A DNA stretch of 13,235 nt, from NCBI GenBank assembly GCA_964483395.1, contig CAZABT010000083.1:1-13235 (forward strand), written 5' to 3'. Source of the stretch: JAAYYM01 sp964483395 (GTDB lineage Bacteria > Bacillota > Clostridia > Lachnospirales > Lachnospiraceae). The first letter of the stretch is position 1. Each line of letters begins with the position of its first letter. The translations under genes and the position numbers were made by a program. Under the pieces are notes generated by a model, which saw nothing but the letters and a program-made list of their open reading frames with translations, did not search any database and was not told the DNA's origin. Shown here piece by piece: positions 1 through 6,538 of this stretch.

Positions 1-34
1 CAAAAAAGTAACAAAATCGTAACATTTAGCAAAA

Positions 35-2506
35 TCATGGCTGTTCTGCTTCATTTTCCCAGATAATCTTACACTTGGCCAGACTCTCAAGCCAGGTCTT
101 CCCGTTTTTGCGTACCACTGACAAGTCATTGACCAGCACAGAATGATAGTTCGGATATACATCCTCCGGAGTTCCCTGTCGTCTGAAGCTTCCGGCAGAA
201 CTGATGACATAATAATGCCCGTCCACTTCACCCAGATACATCATAATATGTCCCGGGAAATAGAGGATAGAACCCGCCGGTGTCAGCTTCAGCAGTTCCT
301 GCTTTCTCTCATCGCTCAAGCCTGCAACATTTAGAGTCTTACATTTGGTTGAGGCCTGACCACTGGAGTTGCGGGCAAGGTTGATTCCGAAGCAGCGATA
401 TAGTTCCATCATATACTGAGAACAGTCTCTTGCATTGTACATACCTGCCCAGCCGTAACGGTCTCCATCCGCTTTGAATGCCAGCGTCAAAAGATTCCTT
501 CTGGTATATGGCAGATAGCCTATATGGACGTCCTGTGATTTCTGAATATATGCATACTCATACTGTAAATATCCGTCGGCAGCTTTTGTCGGCAGCTTGA
601 TGATATAATTATCCACCGCATACCTGCCCTCTGCTGATTTTGGAAATTCCTCCGGCTTGGCGAGCAGATATCTGCTGCCCATTGACAGCTCATATTCTGA
701 CACAGCCGGATTCACCGGATCATATTCCAGTCGCAGCTTATCGCCCGTCACCACCAGGAAGTCCTCCTGTGGCTGTGCCTCCAGCCATTCCTTCTGGCTT
801 CTGCACAATGCAACGTCTTCCTTGTGCATCCAGCCTCCGCAATAGCGTGTCAACACATAATACCAGTTTCCACTTTTGCTCGTCTGCATCACAAGAACCG
901 GCTCATTAATCATAACAGAGCTATTCTGCATTTCATCAAAGAAAGTAAACTCCGGTGCATCGGCAAGTATATCATCTGACGGCAAAGTACGTATCGCTGT
1001 CCTTTTGGTAGAAATCCCGTACTGTACCTGATTTTCCTGCTGAATGGAATCTACATTTCTCTCTGCAAGCAGCACATCCCAATAGTCCTGCTCCAGCAGC
1101 GTTCCATTCAAATAACGTTCACCTTTCGGCTGTCCCAGTTCCTCAACAATTGTTTTCAGATCCGTTCCTGATATGATGTTTGAACAGCCCACCTGAGAAA
1201 ACTGTGCAAATACTCCCTTCTTATTTCCGTTAAATGCCACAATTTCTTCCTGCGACATAATGACCTGATCCGGATTGACCACCTTTTGAATCCAGAATTC
1301 CGGCTCCAGCATTTCCATTGTCACTTCAGGAATCCGGATCAGATATTGCTCTGCCTCTTTTCTCTGTTCCGCTTCGACAGCTTCTGTTTCTGTTTGCTGC
1401 TCCACGCTTAACAGTCTATGGATATCATACATCTCATTCACCGCATAATTTTTTTTCAGAAACTGCTCTGTCTGATACTGCTTCAGACGCACGGCAACAT
1501 TCTCCTGCAAGTTCCGATAAAAGAACTGATAATCATAGAGATGATAGATTCCGCTGTCAAACAGATTCAACACAGGCGGATACTCCTCCGGTGTGATTCC
1601 CGTCACCTTCAGGGTTCCTCTCTTTTCATCCAAATATGCCCCGCACAATCCCGGTATCTCTTTCGTAACTGCTCCTGAATAATCGGTAAAGCAAGCGCCC
1701 TTATTAAGGGAAGCCTCTGCCTCTGTAGAATCAGTCTTCCAATTCAGCGGATTGATTCCAAGGGTTGTATTCGGCACCAATATAGAATAATTTGCTTCCG
1801 GTGCTTCGCTGTTAAAGGAAATGATGCAGCCGGTATCTGCCTCTGCCTCTGCCATCTTCAGATGTGGATACTGCTTCAGATCCTCCTCTGTTACAGCTCC
1901 CCCGATCACATAGGCTGCCACAAGTCGATTCTGATAACCGTTGTCCGCAAAATATTCCTCCAGCAGACGCAAAACCATATCTGCTCCCTGAGAAAAGCCA
2001 GCCAAAACGATTGGTCTGCCATCATTGTAATTCTTCATATAGTATTCAAACGCAAGTCTGATATCCTGATATGCACTTGCAAGATACTGCTCCCGTTCTT
2101 CTGCTGTCAGCTGATAGGCTGAGAGAGATGCCTGTCTGTAATAGGGCGCATACATATTGCAGGACATATCATAAATCCCACGCTCCATATTCAATGCTCC
2201 ATAGAAATTGGCCTTAGTCTCTTCATCAGTCATTTCCATGTTATAGTGTGTTTCATCACCAAAATAAACCGTTGGACAGATCAGAAAGCAGTCGGCTTCA
2301 TACTGCTTCTGCTCCTCTTTACCCTCTGTCTGAGCTTGTGACGGCTCCTCTGAGGTTTGAGTCTCCAGCTCCGGAAGGTAAGCCCAATTGGCTGTATCTG
2401 CATAATTGATCCCTTTTTCCTGATTACAGGAGCTTGAAAACAGAACTCCCGTCAGTACCAGTGTTACCAGTAGAAATTTCTGAATCTTCTGTCGCATATT
2501 CGTCAT
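35..2506 (-). CDS. Exported DUF3089 hydrolase-like / SH3 / NlpC/P60 two-enzyme fusion protein
   Basis: Probable exported cell-wall-associated protein of 823 aa. Seen: a basic and hydrophobic N-terminus (residues 5-23) followed by S-S-S-C with Cys27. This suggests a lipoprotein anchor, although the lipobox is not ideal. Residues about 70-330 resemble DUF3089, an alpha/beta-hydrolase-like family: a strand with CPTVYFGD, a conserved-looking MYAPYYRQ, and the nucleophile elbow GFSQG with Ser172. Residues about 385-435 (containing NPDQVIMSQEEIVAFN) look like the N-terminal stabilising domain of SH3-containing NlpC/P60 enzymes. Bacterial SH3 segments follow at about 500-650, then a C-terminal NlpC/P60 peptidase core with RDCSQY (Cys695) and FPGHIMMYLG (His753). 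The third catalytic residue is unclear. NlpC/P60 enzymes usually cut peptidoglycan stem peptides; the substrate of the DUF3089 half is unknown. ATG at 2506 has AAAGGA seven bases upstream; an in-frame ATG three codons later is also possible. The gene lies 70 nt after uppP, also an envelope gene. Domain calls are by motif recognition and confident only at family level. Confidence 0.85.
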   Translation of the reverse strand: MTNMRQKIQKFLLVTLVLTGVLFSSSCNQEKGINYADTANWAYLPELETQTSEEPSQAQTEGKEEQKQYEADCFLICPTVYFGDETHYNMEMTDEETKANFYGALNMERGIYDMSCNMYAPYYRQASLSAYQLTAEEREQYLASAYQDIRLAFEYYMKNYNDGRPIVLAGFSQGADMVLRLLEEYFADNGYQNRLVAAYVIGGAVTEEDLKQYPHLKMAEAEADTGCIISFNSEAPEANYSILVPNTTLGINPLNWKTDSTEAEASLNKGACFTDYSGAVTKEIPGLCGAYLDEKRGTLKVTGITPEEYPPVLNLFDSGIYHLYDYQFFYRNLQENVAVRLKQYQTEQFLKKNYAVNEMYDIHRLLSVEQQTETEAVEAEQRKEAEQYLIRIPEVTMEMLEPEFWIQKVVNPDQVIMSQEEIVAFNGNKKGVFAQFSQVGCSNIISGTDLKTIVEELGQPKGERYLNGTLLEQDYWDVLLAERNVDSIQQENQVQYGISTKRTAIRTLPSDDILADAPEFTFFDEMQNSSVMINEPVLVMQTSKSGNWYYVLTRYCGGWMHKEDVALCRSQKEWLEAQPQEDFLVVTGDKLRLEYDPVNPAVSEYELSMGSRYLLAKPEEFPKSAEGRYAVDNYIIKLPTKAADGYLQYEYAYIQKSQDVHIGYLPYTRRNLLTLAFKADGDRYGWAGMYNARDCSQYMMELYRCFGINLARNSSGQASTKCKTLNVAGLSDERKQELLKLTPAGSILYFPGHIMMYLGEVDGHYYVISSAGSFRRQGTPEDVYPNYHSVLVNDLSVVRKNGKTWLESLAKCKIIWENEAEQP

Positions 2507-2576
2507 CCTCTCATCCTTTGTAATGTAAAGTCACTTCAATCTTTGTATACGAATGACCACACATTTTGTCTCATAT
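2507..2576. other. Intergenic gap between uppP and the DUF3089/NlpC gene
   Basis: This short AT-rich spacer contains the ribosome binding site of the downstream gene and a weak GTCA...TGAC inverted repeat. I see no T-tailed terminator and no convincing -35/-10 pair, so uppP and the downstream gene may be cotranscribed. Confidence 0.4.
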
Positions 2577-3401
2577 TTATCTTTGAAAAATTCCGAAATA
2601 GAGCAATACCATAATTCCAAGCACAATTCTGTACCATCCAAACACTTTAAAGTCATGCTTCTTAATATAACCCATCAAAAATCTGATGACCACCAGTGAA
2701 ACCACAAAAGAAACGATCAGGCCGATCAGCAGGATGATCAGCTCCTGACTCGTATAATGAAAGCCAAAATCTACAATCTCCATCAGTCCTGCCCCAAACA
2801 TCACGGGAACGCCTAAGAAAAAAGTAAATTCCGCAGCAATCGGACGTGCAATGCCGATCAGAATCCCGCCGAGAATCGTTGCCCCACTGCGGCTCGTACC
2901 CGGAAAGACCGCTGCCAGCACTTGAAACAGGCCGATGATCAAAGCAGAGCGATATGTAATATCTGCAATCGAATGAACCTTTGGACTTAGCTTATGATTA
3001 CGATTCTCAATGATAATGAACGCCACACCAAAGACAATCAATGCCCCGGCAATCACTTCATATCGATAGAAGTGCGCTTTGACAAATTCGCCGATCGTAA
3101 GCTTTACGAGGACTGCCGGAATGCAGGCAAAGGCAATCTTGAACCACATAGAGAAGGTATCCTTCCTGATGAAATACTTCTCTCCCTTCGCAAACGGCCA
3201 TAACTGATTCCAATACAAGATCACTACGGCCATAATAGCGCCCAACTGGATCACCACCTCAAACATCTCAAAAAAAGCATCACTGACATTTAAGGTTACA
3301 AATTCATTTAATAAGATCAAATGTCCTGTACTGCTGATGGGCAGCCATTCTGTAATACCTTCAACAATTCCAAACAACAACGCCTTTAAATACTCGATCA
3401 T
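2577..3401 (-). CDS. uppP: Undecaprenyl-diphosphatase UppP (BacA family)
   Basis: Integral membrane phosphatase that removes a phosphate from undecaprenyl pyrophosphate, recycling the lipid carrier for peptidoglycan and other wall polymers; extra copies are known to raise bacitracin resistance. Seen: 274 aa, the usual family length, with about eight hydrophobic segments. The first family signature is EGITEWLPISSTGHL, with Glu14, Glu18 and His27. The second is PGTSRSGAT at 167-175, with catalytic-type Arg171. All expected active-site residues are present. ATG at 3401 is preceded by AGAGG with seven bases of spacing, and a strong promoter lies just upstream, so the gene is probably transcribed independently of pnuC. 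Nothing appears truncated. Family assignment is very secure. Confidence 0.97.
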   Translation of the reverse strand: MIEYLKALLFGIVEGITEWLPISSTGHLILLNEFVTLNVSDAFFEMFEVVIQLGAIMAVVILYWNQLWPFAKGEKYFIRKDTFSMWFKIAFACIPAVLVKLTIGEFVKAHFYRYEVIAGALIVFGVAFIIIENRNHKLSPKVHSIADITYRSALIIGLFQVLAAVFPGTSRSGATILGGILIGIARPIAAEFTFFLGVPVMFGAGLMEIVDFGFHYTSQELIILLIGLIVSFVVSLVVIRFLMGYIKKHDFKVFGWYRIVLGIMVLLYFGIFQR

Positions 3402-3441
3402 TTATCTTCCTCTCATTCTGCGATTCCATCTTAATATCACT

Positions 3442-3470
3442 ATTATATGCTGATGAGAATACTTTTACAA
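3442..3470 (-). promoter_or_regulatory. Sigma-A-type promoter of uppP
   Basis: Read on the minus strand, a -35 box TTGTAA (3470-3465) is followed after exactly 17 bases by a perfect -10 box TATAAT (3447-3442). The -10 box lies about 40 bases upstream of the uppP start codon. The -35 box overlaps the stop codon of the small ORF at 3465-3551. This is the best promoter match in the window. Confidence 0.75.
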
Positions 3471-3551
3471 TAAAATCATCTTTTGTTTTACCTTTGGAAT
3501 GGCTGCCGGGGACATAATTGCAAGCTTGCCAAATGCACTTGCTCTGTACAT
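3465..3551 (-). CDS. Candidate 28-residue cationic small protein
   Basis: Not recognised. The ATG at 3551 follows an almost ideal Shine-Dalgarno sequence, GGAGGTGA, with a five-base spacer, and the frame ends in TAA at 3465-3467. The peptide begins MYRASAFGK, contains an AIMSPAAIPK core and ends in KMILL. It carries one Arg and four Lys, has no acidic residue, and is otherwise hydrophobic, so a membrane-associated role is possible. It sits between the pnuC terminator and the uppP promoter, with its stop codon inside the uppP -35 box. A weak promoter may precede it (TTGTTT, 17 bases, TAGAAC). The same frame stays open further upstream into pnuC, but only this ATG has a good ribosome binding site. 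It could also be a leader peptide, or a chance ORF. Confidence 0.4.
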   Translation of the reverse strand: MYRASAFGKLAIMSPAAIPKVKQKMILL

Positions 3552-3592
3552 GCCGCTCACCTCCGCCCTGTATCGTTCTATTTTGACTTTTT

Positions 3593-3647
3593 TCCTTAAA
3601 CAAACGGAAACATCCTTTACAGCTGGAAAACAGCCTATAAAGGATGT
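3593..3647 (-). terminator. Hairpin terminator after pnuC
   Basis: A perfect 10-bp inverted repeat (3610-3619 with 3638-3647, ACATCCTTTA/TAAAGGATGT) encloses an inner 4-bp stem, GCTG/CAGC, around a 5-base loop. On the minus strand it starts 10 bases after the pnuC stop codon and is followed by the T-rich stretch TTTCCGTTTGTTT. The T tract is interrupted, so this is a moderate rho-independent terminator. Confidence 0.7.
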
Positions 3648-3657
3648 CAAAAGAAGG

Positions 3658-4440
3658 TCAGGCCTCCACTTCCGTTTCTCTTTGTTTTGCCTTTTTGATG
3701 TATTTTGTCCATTTAATATAGCCATAGGTCGTATTGGTGAAATATCCGGCCTTCAAAACCAACAGTACAAACTGTCCTGACAGGATGTTGATGATCGTTT
3801 CCAGTATCGCACTCAGATACCACGCCAGCCATTGCTCTCGATACCGAAACAGAATGAACAGACCGTTTGCAATGCCCACTGCACTGACACAGGCATCCAA
3901 ATATGCCACTATGACTTCTAAAGTACGATTTCCTCCGAACAGATCCGTACGGATATCCAGGCTTGTCAAAAAATAACCGACTCCGACTGTCCATACAATA
4001 ATTCCTATGATAACAGCTGCCTCTCCCCATCCGCTGAGCTTACGTACCTGCGTCAATTCCTTTTCCTGCTGATCCGGATGCTTGTTCCAGTTGATGAAAC
4101 TGATAATATCAACCGGCAGCCAAAAGAACAACGTTGTTGCCATCGTTGCAAACCGGGAAGCCAAAATCACCAGTATTGCAATTTCTGTGATCTCCACAAA
4201 TACAGAAACAATAAAATTCCACTTGCTCTGTTTGGAAATCAGCAGTTCACATAAAATATTGAGAAAAGTATCTGCCAGATACAGCGTCATGATGAGCTTG
4301 CCGTTAACGCCGTTGATATCCTCCTCCGGAAAAATAAAGGCAAATACAAATGCTAAAATCAAAATACTGAAAAACCATACCTTTTCATAGGTAGAAAAAT
4401 AACTCCATAATCCTTTTAACCGCTGTTTTATCAACTGCAT
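3658..4440 (-). CDS. pnuC: PnuC-family nicotinamide riboside/NMN transporter
   Basis: Membrane transporter of 260 aa, predicted to move nicotinamide riboside (or a related vitamin B3 nucleoside) across the cytoplasmic membrane for NAD synthesis. Seen: about seven hydrophobic segments and PnuC-type aromatic motifs, namely INWNKH near 117-121, REQWLAWYL near 201-209 (Trp204, Trp207), and a terminal N-x2-YGY-x2-W signature near 236-244, followed by a basic tail. PnuC proteins act by facilitated diffusion, with uptake pulled by cytoplasmic phosphorylation. ATG at 4440 follows GGGAGG with eight bases of spacing. It lies 130 nt after a 5'-nucleotidase gene, which fits conversion of extracellular NMN/NAD to the riboside before uptake. 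A terminator follows directly. Some PnuC homologues carry other vitamins such as thiamine or riboflavin, so the exact substrate is inference. Confidence 0.85.
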   Translation of the reverse strand: MQLIKQRLKGLWSYFSTYEKVWFFSILILAFVFAFIFPEEDINGVNGKLIMTLYLADTFLNILCELLISKQSKWNFIVSVFVEITEIAILVILASRFATMATTLFFWLPVDIISFINWNKHPDQQEKELTQVRKLSGWGEAAVIIGIIVWTVGVGYFLTSLDIRTDLFGGNRTLEVIVAYLDACVSAVGIANGLFILFRYREQWLAWYLSAILETIINILSGQFVLLVLKAGYFTNTTYGYIKWTKYIKKAKQRETEVEA

Positions 4441-4570
4441 GACGACTGCCTCCCTATAATGTATTCCTTAATGTCCACGTCATACCTTAACATATTGCCA
4501 CTGCCGTGACAAGAATTACTTTCTCTACTGTCATCACTACTGTCATCACGTCTACTGCCATCACACGCAA
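4441..4570. other. 130-nt leader region of pnuC
   Basis: The gap between the nucleotidase stop codon and the pnuC ATG holds three 12-bp direct repeats (4526-4564), a possible -35-like TTGTCA on the minus strand about 60 bases before the start codon with only a poor -10 partner, and the pnuC ribosome binding site. No convincing terminator hairpin follows the nucleotidase. I could not match the leader to a known NAD riboswitch by eye. Confidence 0.4.
4526..4564. repeat. Three 12-bp direct repeats upstream of pnuC
   Basis: On the minus strand the unit GTGATGACAGTA occurs twice back to back (4538-4549 and 4526-4537). A third copy with one change, GTGATGGCAGTA (4553-4564), is separated by three bases. 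A degenerate relative (CACGGCAGTG) follows nearby. The array begins seven bases after the nucleotidase stop codon. Evenly spaced repeats on one DNA face suggest possible regulator binding, but slippage duplication is equally possible. Confidence 0.7.
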
Positions 4571-5851
4571 TCACGATGTTCGATGTTTTTTCCTGAAATG
4601 TCCTCTGATTTTCAGGATAACCAGTACCATGACAACGATCAATAGGGCCACAATACAATACAGCACAATGGCTACCCGATTCGGATTTTTGAGCAGTTCT
4701 ACCGGGTTTTTTGAATCCACCATCACCTTACGCCCCTGCAGCTGCGCATACTCTGCAGGCACCTCCGGCAGTCCGCTCGCCCCCGGCGCAAAGGATTCCA
4801 GGTAAGTGGCAAGTGTATTCCACTCCTTTAACTCCTCTCCAGTCTCAGAATGATAGATAATATAATCCTCATAATCCGTAATCACCTCACCCTGCTCATT
4901 CTTGGGTGCGACTGTCAGGATTCCTTTGGATTTTGCCTGTATGCTTCCAACCATCTGTGCACAATAAAGTGGAGTCACAACATAATAAAGCCTGTCCGGA
5001 TCTACATCTTCCAGACCTCCGTCCCGCTTTATAACGGATACATCCGTCACACGGTTCAAAATCAGTCTGTTTGGATTATAAGTCCAGCAAACACCGCTCG
5101 GAAACAGTTGTGCCATTCCACCATCAGAAATCGACACATCAATTTCCGCCATCGTTTTTAATTCCTCTCCGTTCAGCCAAATGCCAACCATCGGATAGCC
5201 CGCCAGTGCATCTGGCCCTGAGCCCAAAGAACATACATCATAGACATCCTGAATTTTCACATTTCCGACCGGGATCCGTTCACGAATCATTCCTTCTGCA
5301 ACGATTGCCACATCCACTGGTGTGCCATTTTCACCCTCTGCCTGCTCTACGGCATAGCGGTATGCATCGCTGATCAGATTGGCAAGCGGCTCCTCTTCGA
5401 GGCCCTTCACCTCAAGTTCGGCGTTGGGTATAAACTCAATTGAATTGTGTGCTATGACCTGGTCATAGGTATAGCCAAATCTGCTCAGATAATCCCTGTT
5501 GATATCTTCCTGATAGGCTGTCAGCCTTTCGGTCGCCTGTTCATCCGGCACAATTTCACCTGTCAGCGGATGCAGTGTATAGCCTGTCATTTCATACCGT
5601 CCGTCTTCCGTCTTTCTGAGATCCAGTTCGCCCAGATAATGTGCATAGCTGCCACAGGATACGATATAAGTCGAACCATGGACAATCGGCTCCTCTAAAA
5701 TAGTATGTGTATGCGCACTGACAATGACATCGATTTCCGGCACTGCCTTTGCTAACAGCTCGTCCTCAGACTCTTTCGGATCAGCCCATGTTCCGGAATG
5801 AGACAGACATAGGATGATATCTGCGTTTTCATCCTGCAGTTTCTGCACCAT
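4571..5851 (-). CDS. 5'-nucleotidase, C-terminal fragment downstream of the TAG
   Basis: This open stretch of 426 aa from the first in-frame ATG after the TAG carries the rest of the metallophosphatase domain. It has CLSHSG (His247 in joined numbering) and SAHTH (His276, His278), which are metal ligands in this superfamily. The 5'-nucleotidase C-terminal, substrate-binding domain occupies roughly residues 125-330 of the fragment. A hydrophobic segment at about 393-413 follows, and then a basic tail (KIRGHFRKKH), a stop-transfer anchor. The ATG at 5851 has no recognisable Shine-Dalgarno sequence, and the fragment lacks a signal peptide, so independent expression of a working exported enzyme looks unlikely. 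Open sequence continues upstream to codon ATT directly after the TAG. Confidence 0.6.
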   Translation of the reverse strand: MVQKLQDENADIILCLSHSGTWADPKESEDELLAKAVPEIDVIVSAHTHTILEEPIVHGSTYIVSCGSYAHYLGELDLRKTEDGRYEMTGYTLHPLTGEIVPDEQATERLTAYQEDINRDYLSRFGYTYDQVIAHNSIEFIPNAELEVKGLEEEPLANLISDAYRYAVEQAEGENGTPVDVAIVAEGMIRERIPVGNVKIQDVYDVCSLGSGPDALAGYPMVGIWLNGEELKTMAEIDVSISDGGMAQLFPSGVCWTYNPNRLILNRVTDVSVIKRDGGLEDVDPDRLYYVVTPLYCAQMVGSIQAKSKGILTVAPKNEQGEVITDYEDYIIYHSETGEELKEWNTLATYLESFAPGASGLPEVPAEYAQLQGRKVMVDSKNPVELLKNPNRVAIVLYCIVALLIVVMVLVILKIRGHFRKKHRTS

Positions 5852-5869
5852 GTTCTTGGCAGACTGAAT

Positions 5870-6538
5870 CTAGTCTTCAAACAGCAGTCCGCTCTTTGGT
5901 GCATCCTCTGCGGAGTTCTTGCCAAAGATACCAAATATGCCGATCCTGATACCATTCCGTTCTACAATGGTATACTCAGATGCTCCGTATGCATCCCATG
6001 CCTTTTTCAGTTCCAGATTATCCTCTGATGTATTTCTTGACCAGTCGAGATTGGACAGAAGAAGCTTCGGCAGCACAAAATCCCCTTCCTGCTGCTCCCT
6101 GCCAATTGCAGCATAGAGCATCTTAGTCAAACCACTCTCACGGTAATCAAATTCGTGATTACCAAGAGTCACCGCATCATATCCGATTTCTCCCAGCATG
6201 ACCAGTTCCACTGCCTCCTTGGAAAACAATGTCTGGTACAGGGTTCCCATGGAAAAATCGCCTCCATCGACAAGAACGCATGTATCATTTGCCTCCCATC
6301 GTTCCTGAATCAATGTCTTCATTCTGGCCAGACCATACTTTTCTCCTGTTCCATCATCCTTTGGTGTAAAAAAAGAATGAATGTCATGTGAAAAAAGAAT
6401 TGTCATCTCCTGCTCTGCCTCTGCCGCCGACACCTCAGTTCCCTGCAGCAGGACTGACATAAACAGCAGAAACAGCATCGAAATCATAACCCGAATCACT
6501 CTGTCAGCGCATTTTTTCCGTATATGCATTTTACTCAT
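5870..6538 (-). CDS. 5'-nucleotidase, N-terminal fragment ending at the TAG
   Basis: This fragment of 222 aa starts at ATG 6538, which overlaps the nagZ TGA and follows GGAGGT with six bases of spacing; a GTG one codon earlier is a less likely start. Residues 1-38 form a signal peptide with a basic start, a hydrophobic core (MLFLLFMSVLL) and a VSA cleavage region. Metal-binding motifs are HDIH (Asp52, His54), VDGGD (Asp91, Asp94) and GNHEFD (Asn127, His128, Asp131). It ends FED-stop, within the metallophosphatase fold. On its own it would be a truncated secreted polypeptide. Confidence 0.65.
   Translation of the reverse strand: MSKMHIRKKCADRVIRVMISMLFLLFMSVLLQGTEVSAAEAEQEMTILFSHDIHSFFTPKDDGTGEKYGLARMKTLIQERWEANDTCVLVDGGDFSMGTLYQTLFSKEAVELVMLGEIGYDAVTLGNHEFDYRESGLTKMLYAAIGREQQEGDFVLPKLLLSNLDWSRNTSEDNLELKKAWDAYGASEYTIVERNGIRIGIFGIFGKNSAEDAPKSGLLFED

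Larger units (their letters stand above)
4571..6538 (-). pseudogene. UshA/NadN-type 5'-nucleotidase interrupted by one in-frame TAG
   Basis: Two adjacent open frames are in the same reading frame and together make one full-length family member of about 655 codons: signal peptide, metallophosphatase domain, 5'-nucleotidase C-terminal domain and C-terminal membrane anchor. The single break is the TAG at 5870-5872 (codon 223), with no frameshift. It falls inside the metallophosphatase domain, between the GNHEFD motif and the histidine motifs that complete the two-metal site, so termination there should leave neither half active. Family members hydrolyse extracellular nucleotides, NAD or UDP-sugars. 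The gene overlaps nagZ by one base (TGATG) and precedes pnuC. Possible explanations are a recent pseudogene, a sequencing error, or partial amber readthrough. Neighbouring genes end normally in TAG, so general recoding is unlikely. Confidence 0.75.

Noticed and set aside
3361..3603. 80-codon minus-strand frame overlapping the uppP start
   Set aside because: It runs through the uppP promoter and start in a different frame, has no supporting ribosome binding site at its ATG, and has no recognisable motif.
4441..4570. NAD-sensing riboswitch before pnuC
   Set aside because: The leader is short, dominated by direct repeats, and I could not recognise a known aptamer consensus; a covariance-model search would be decisive.
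5849..5872. Designed restart of translation after the TAG
   Set aside because: The first ATG (5851) is 18 bases after the stop codon and has no Shine-Dalgarno sequence; the product would also lack a signal peptide and half of the metal site.
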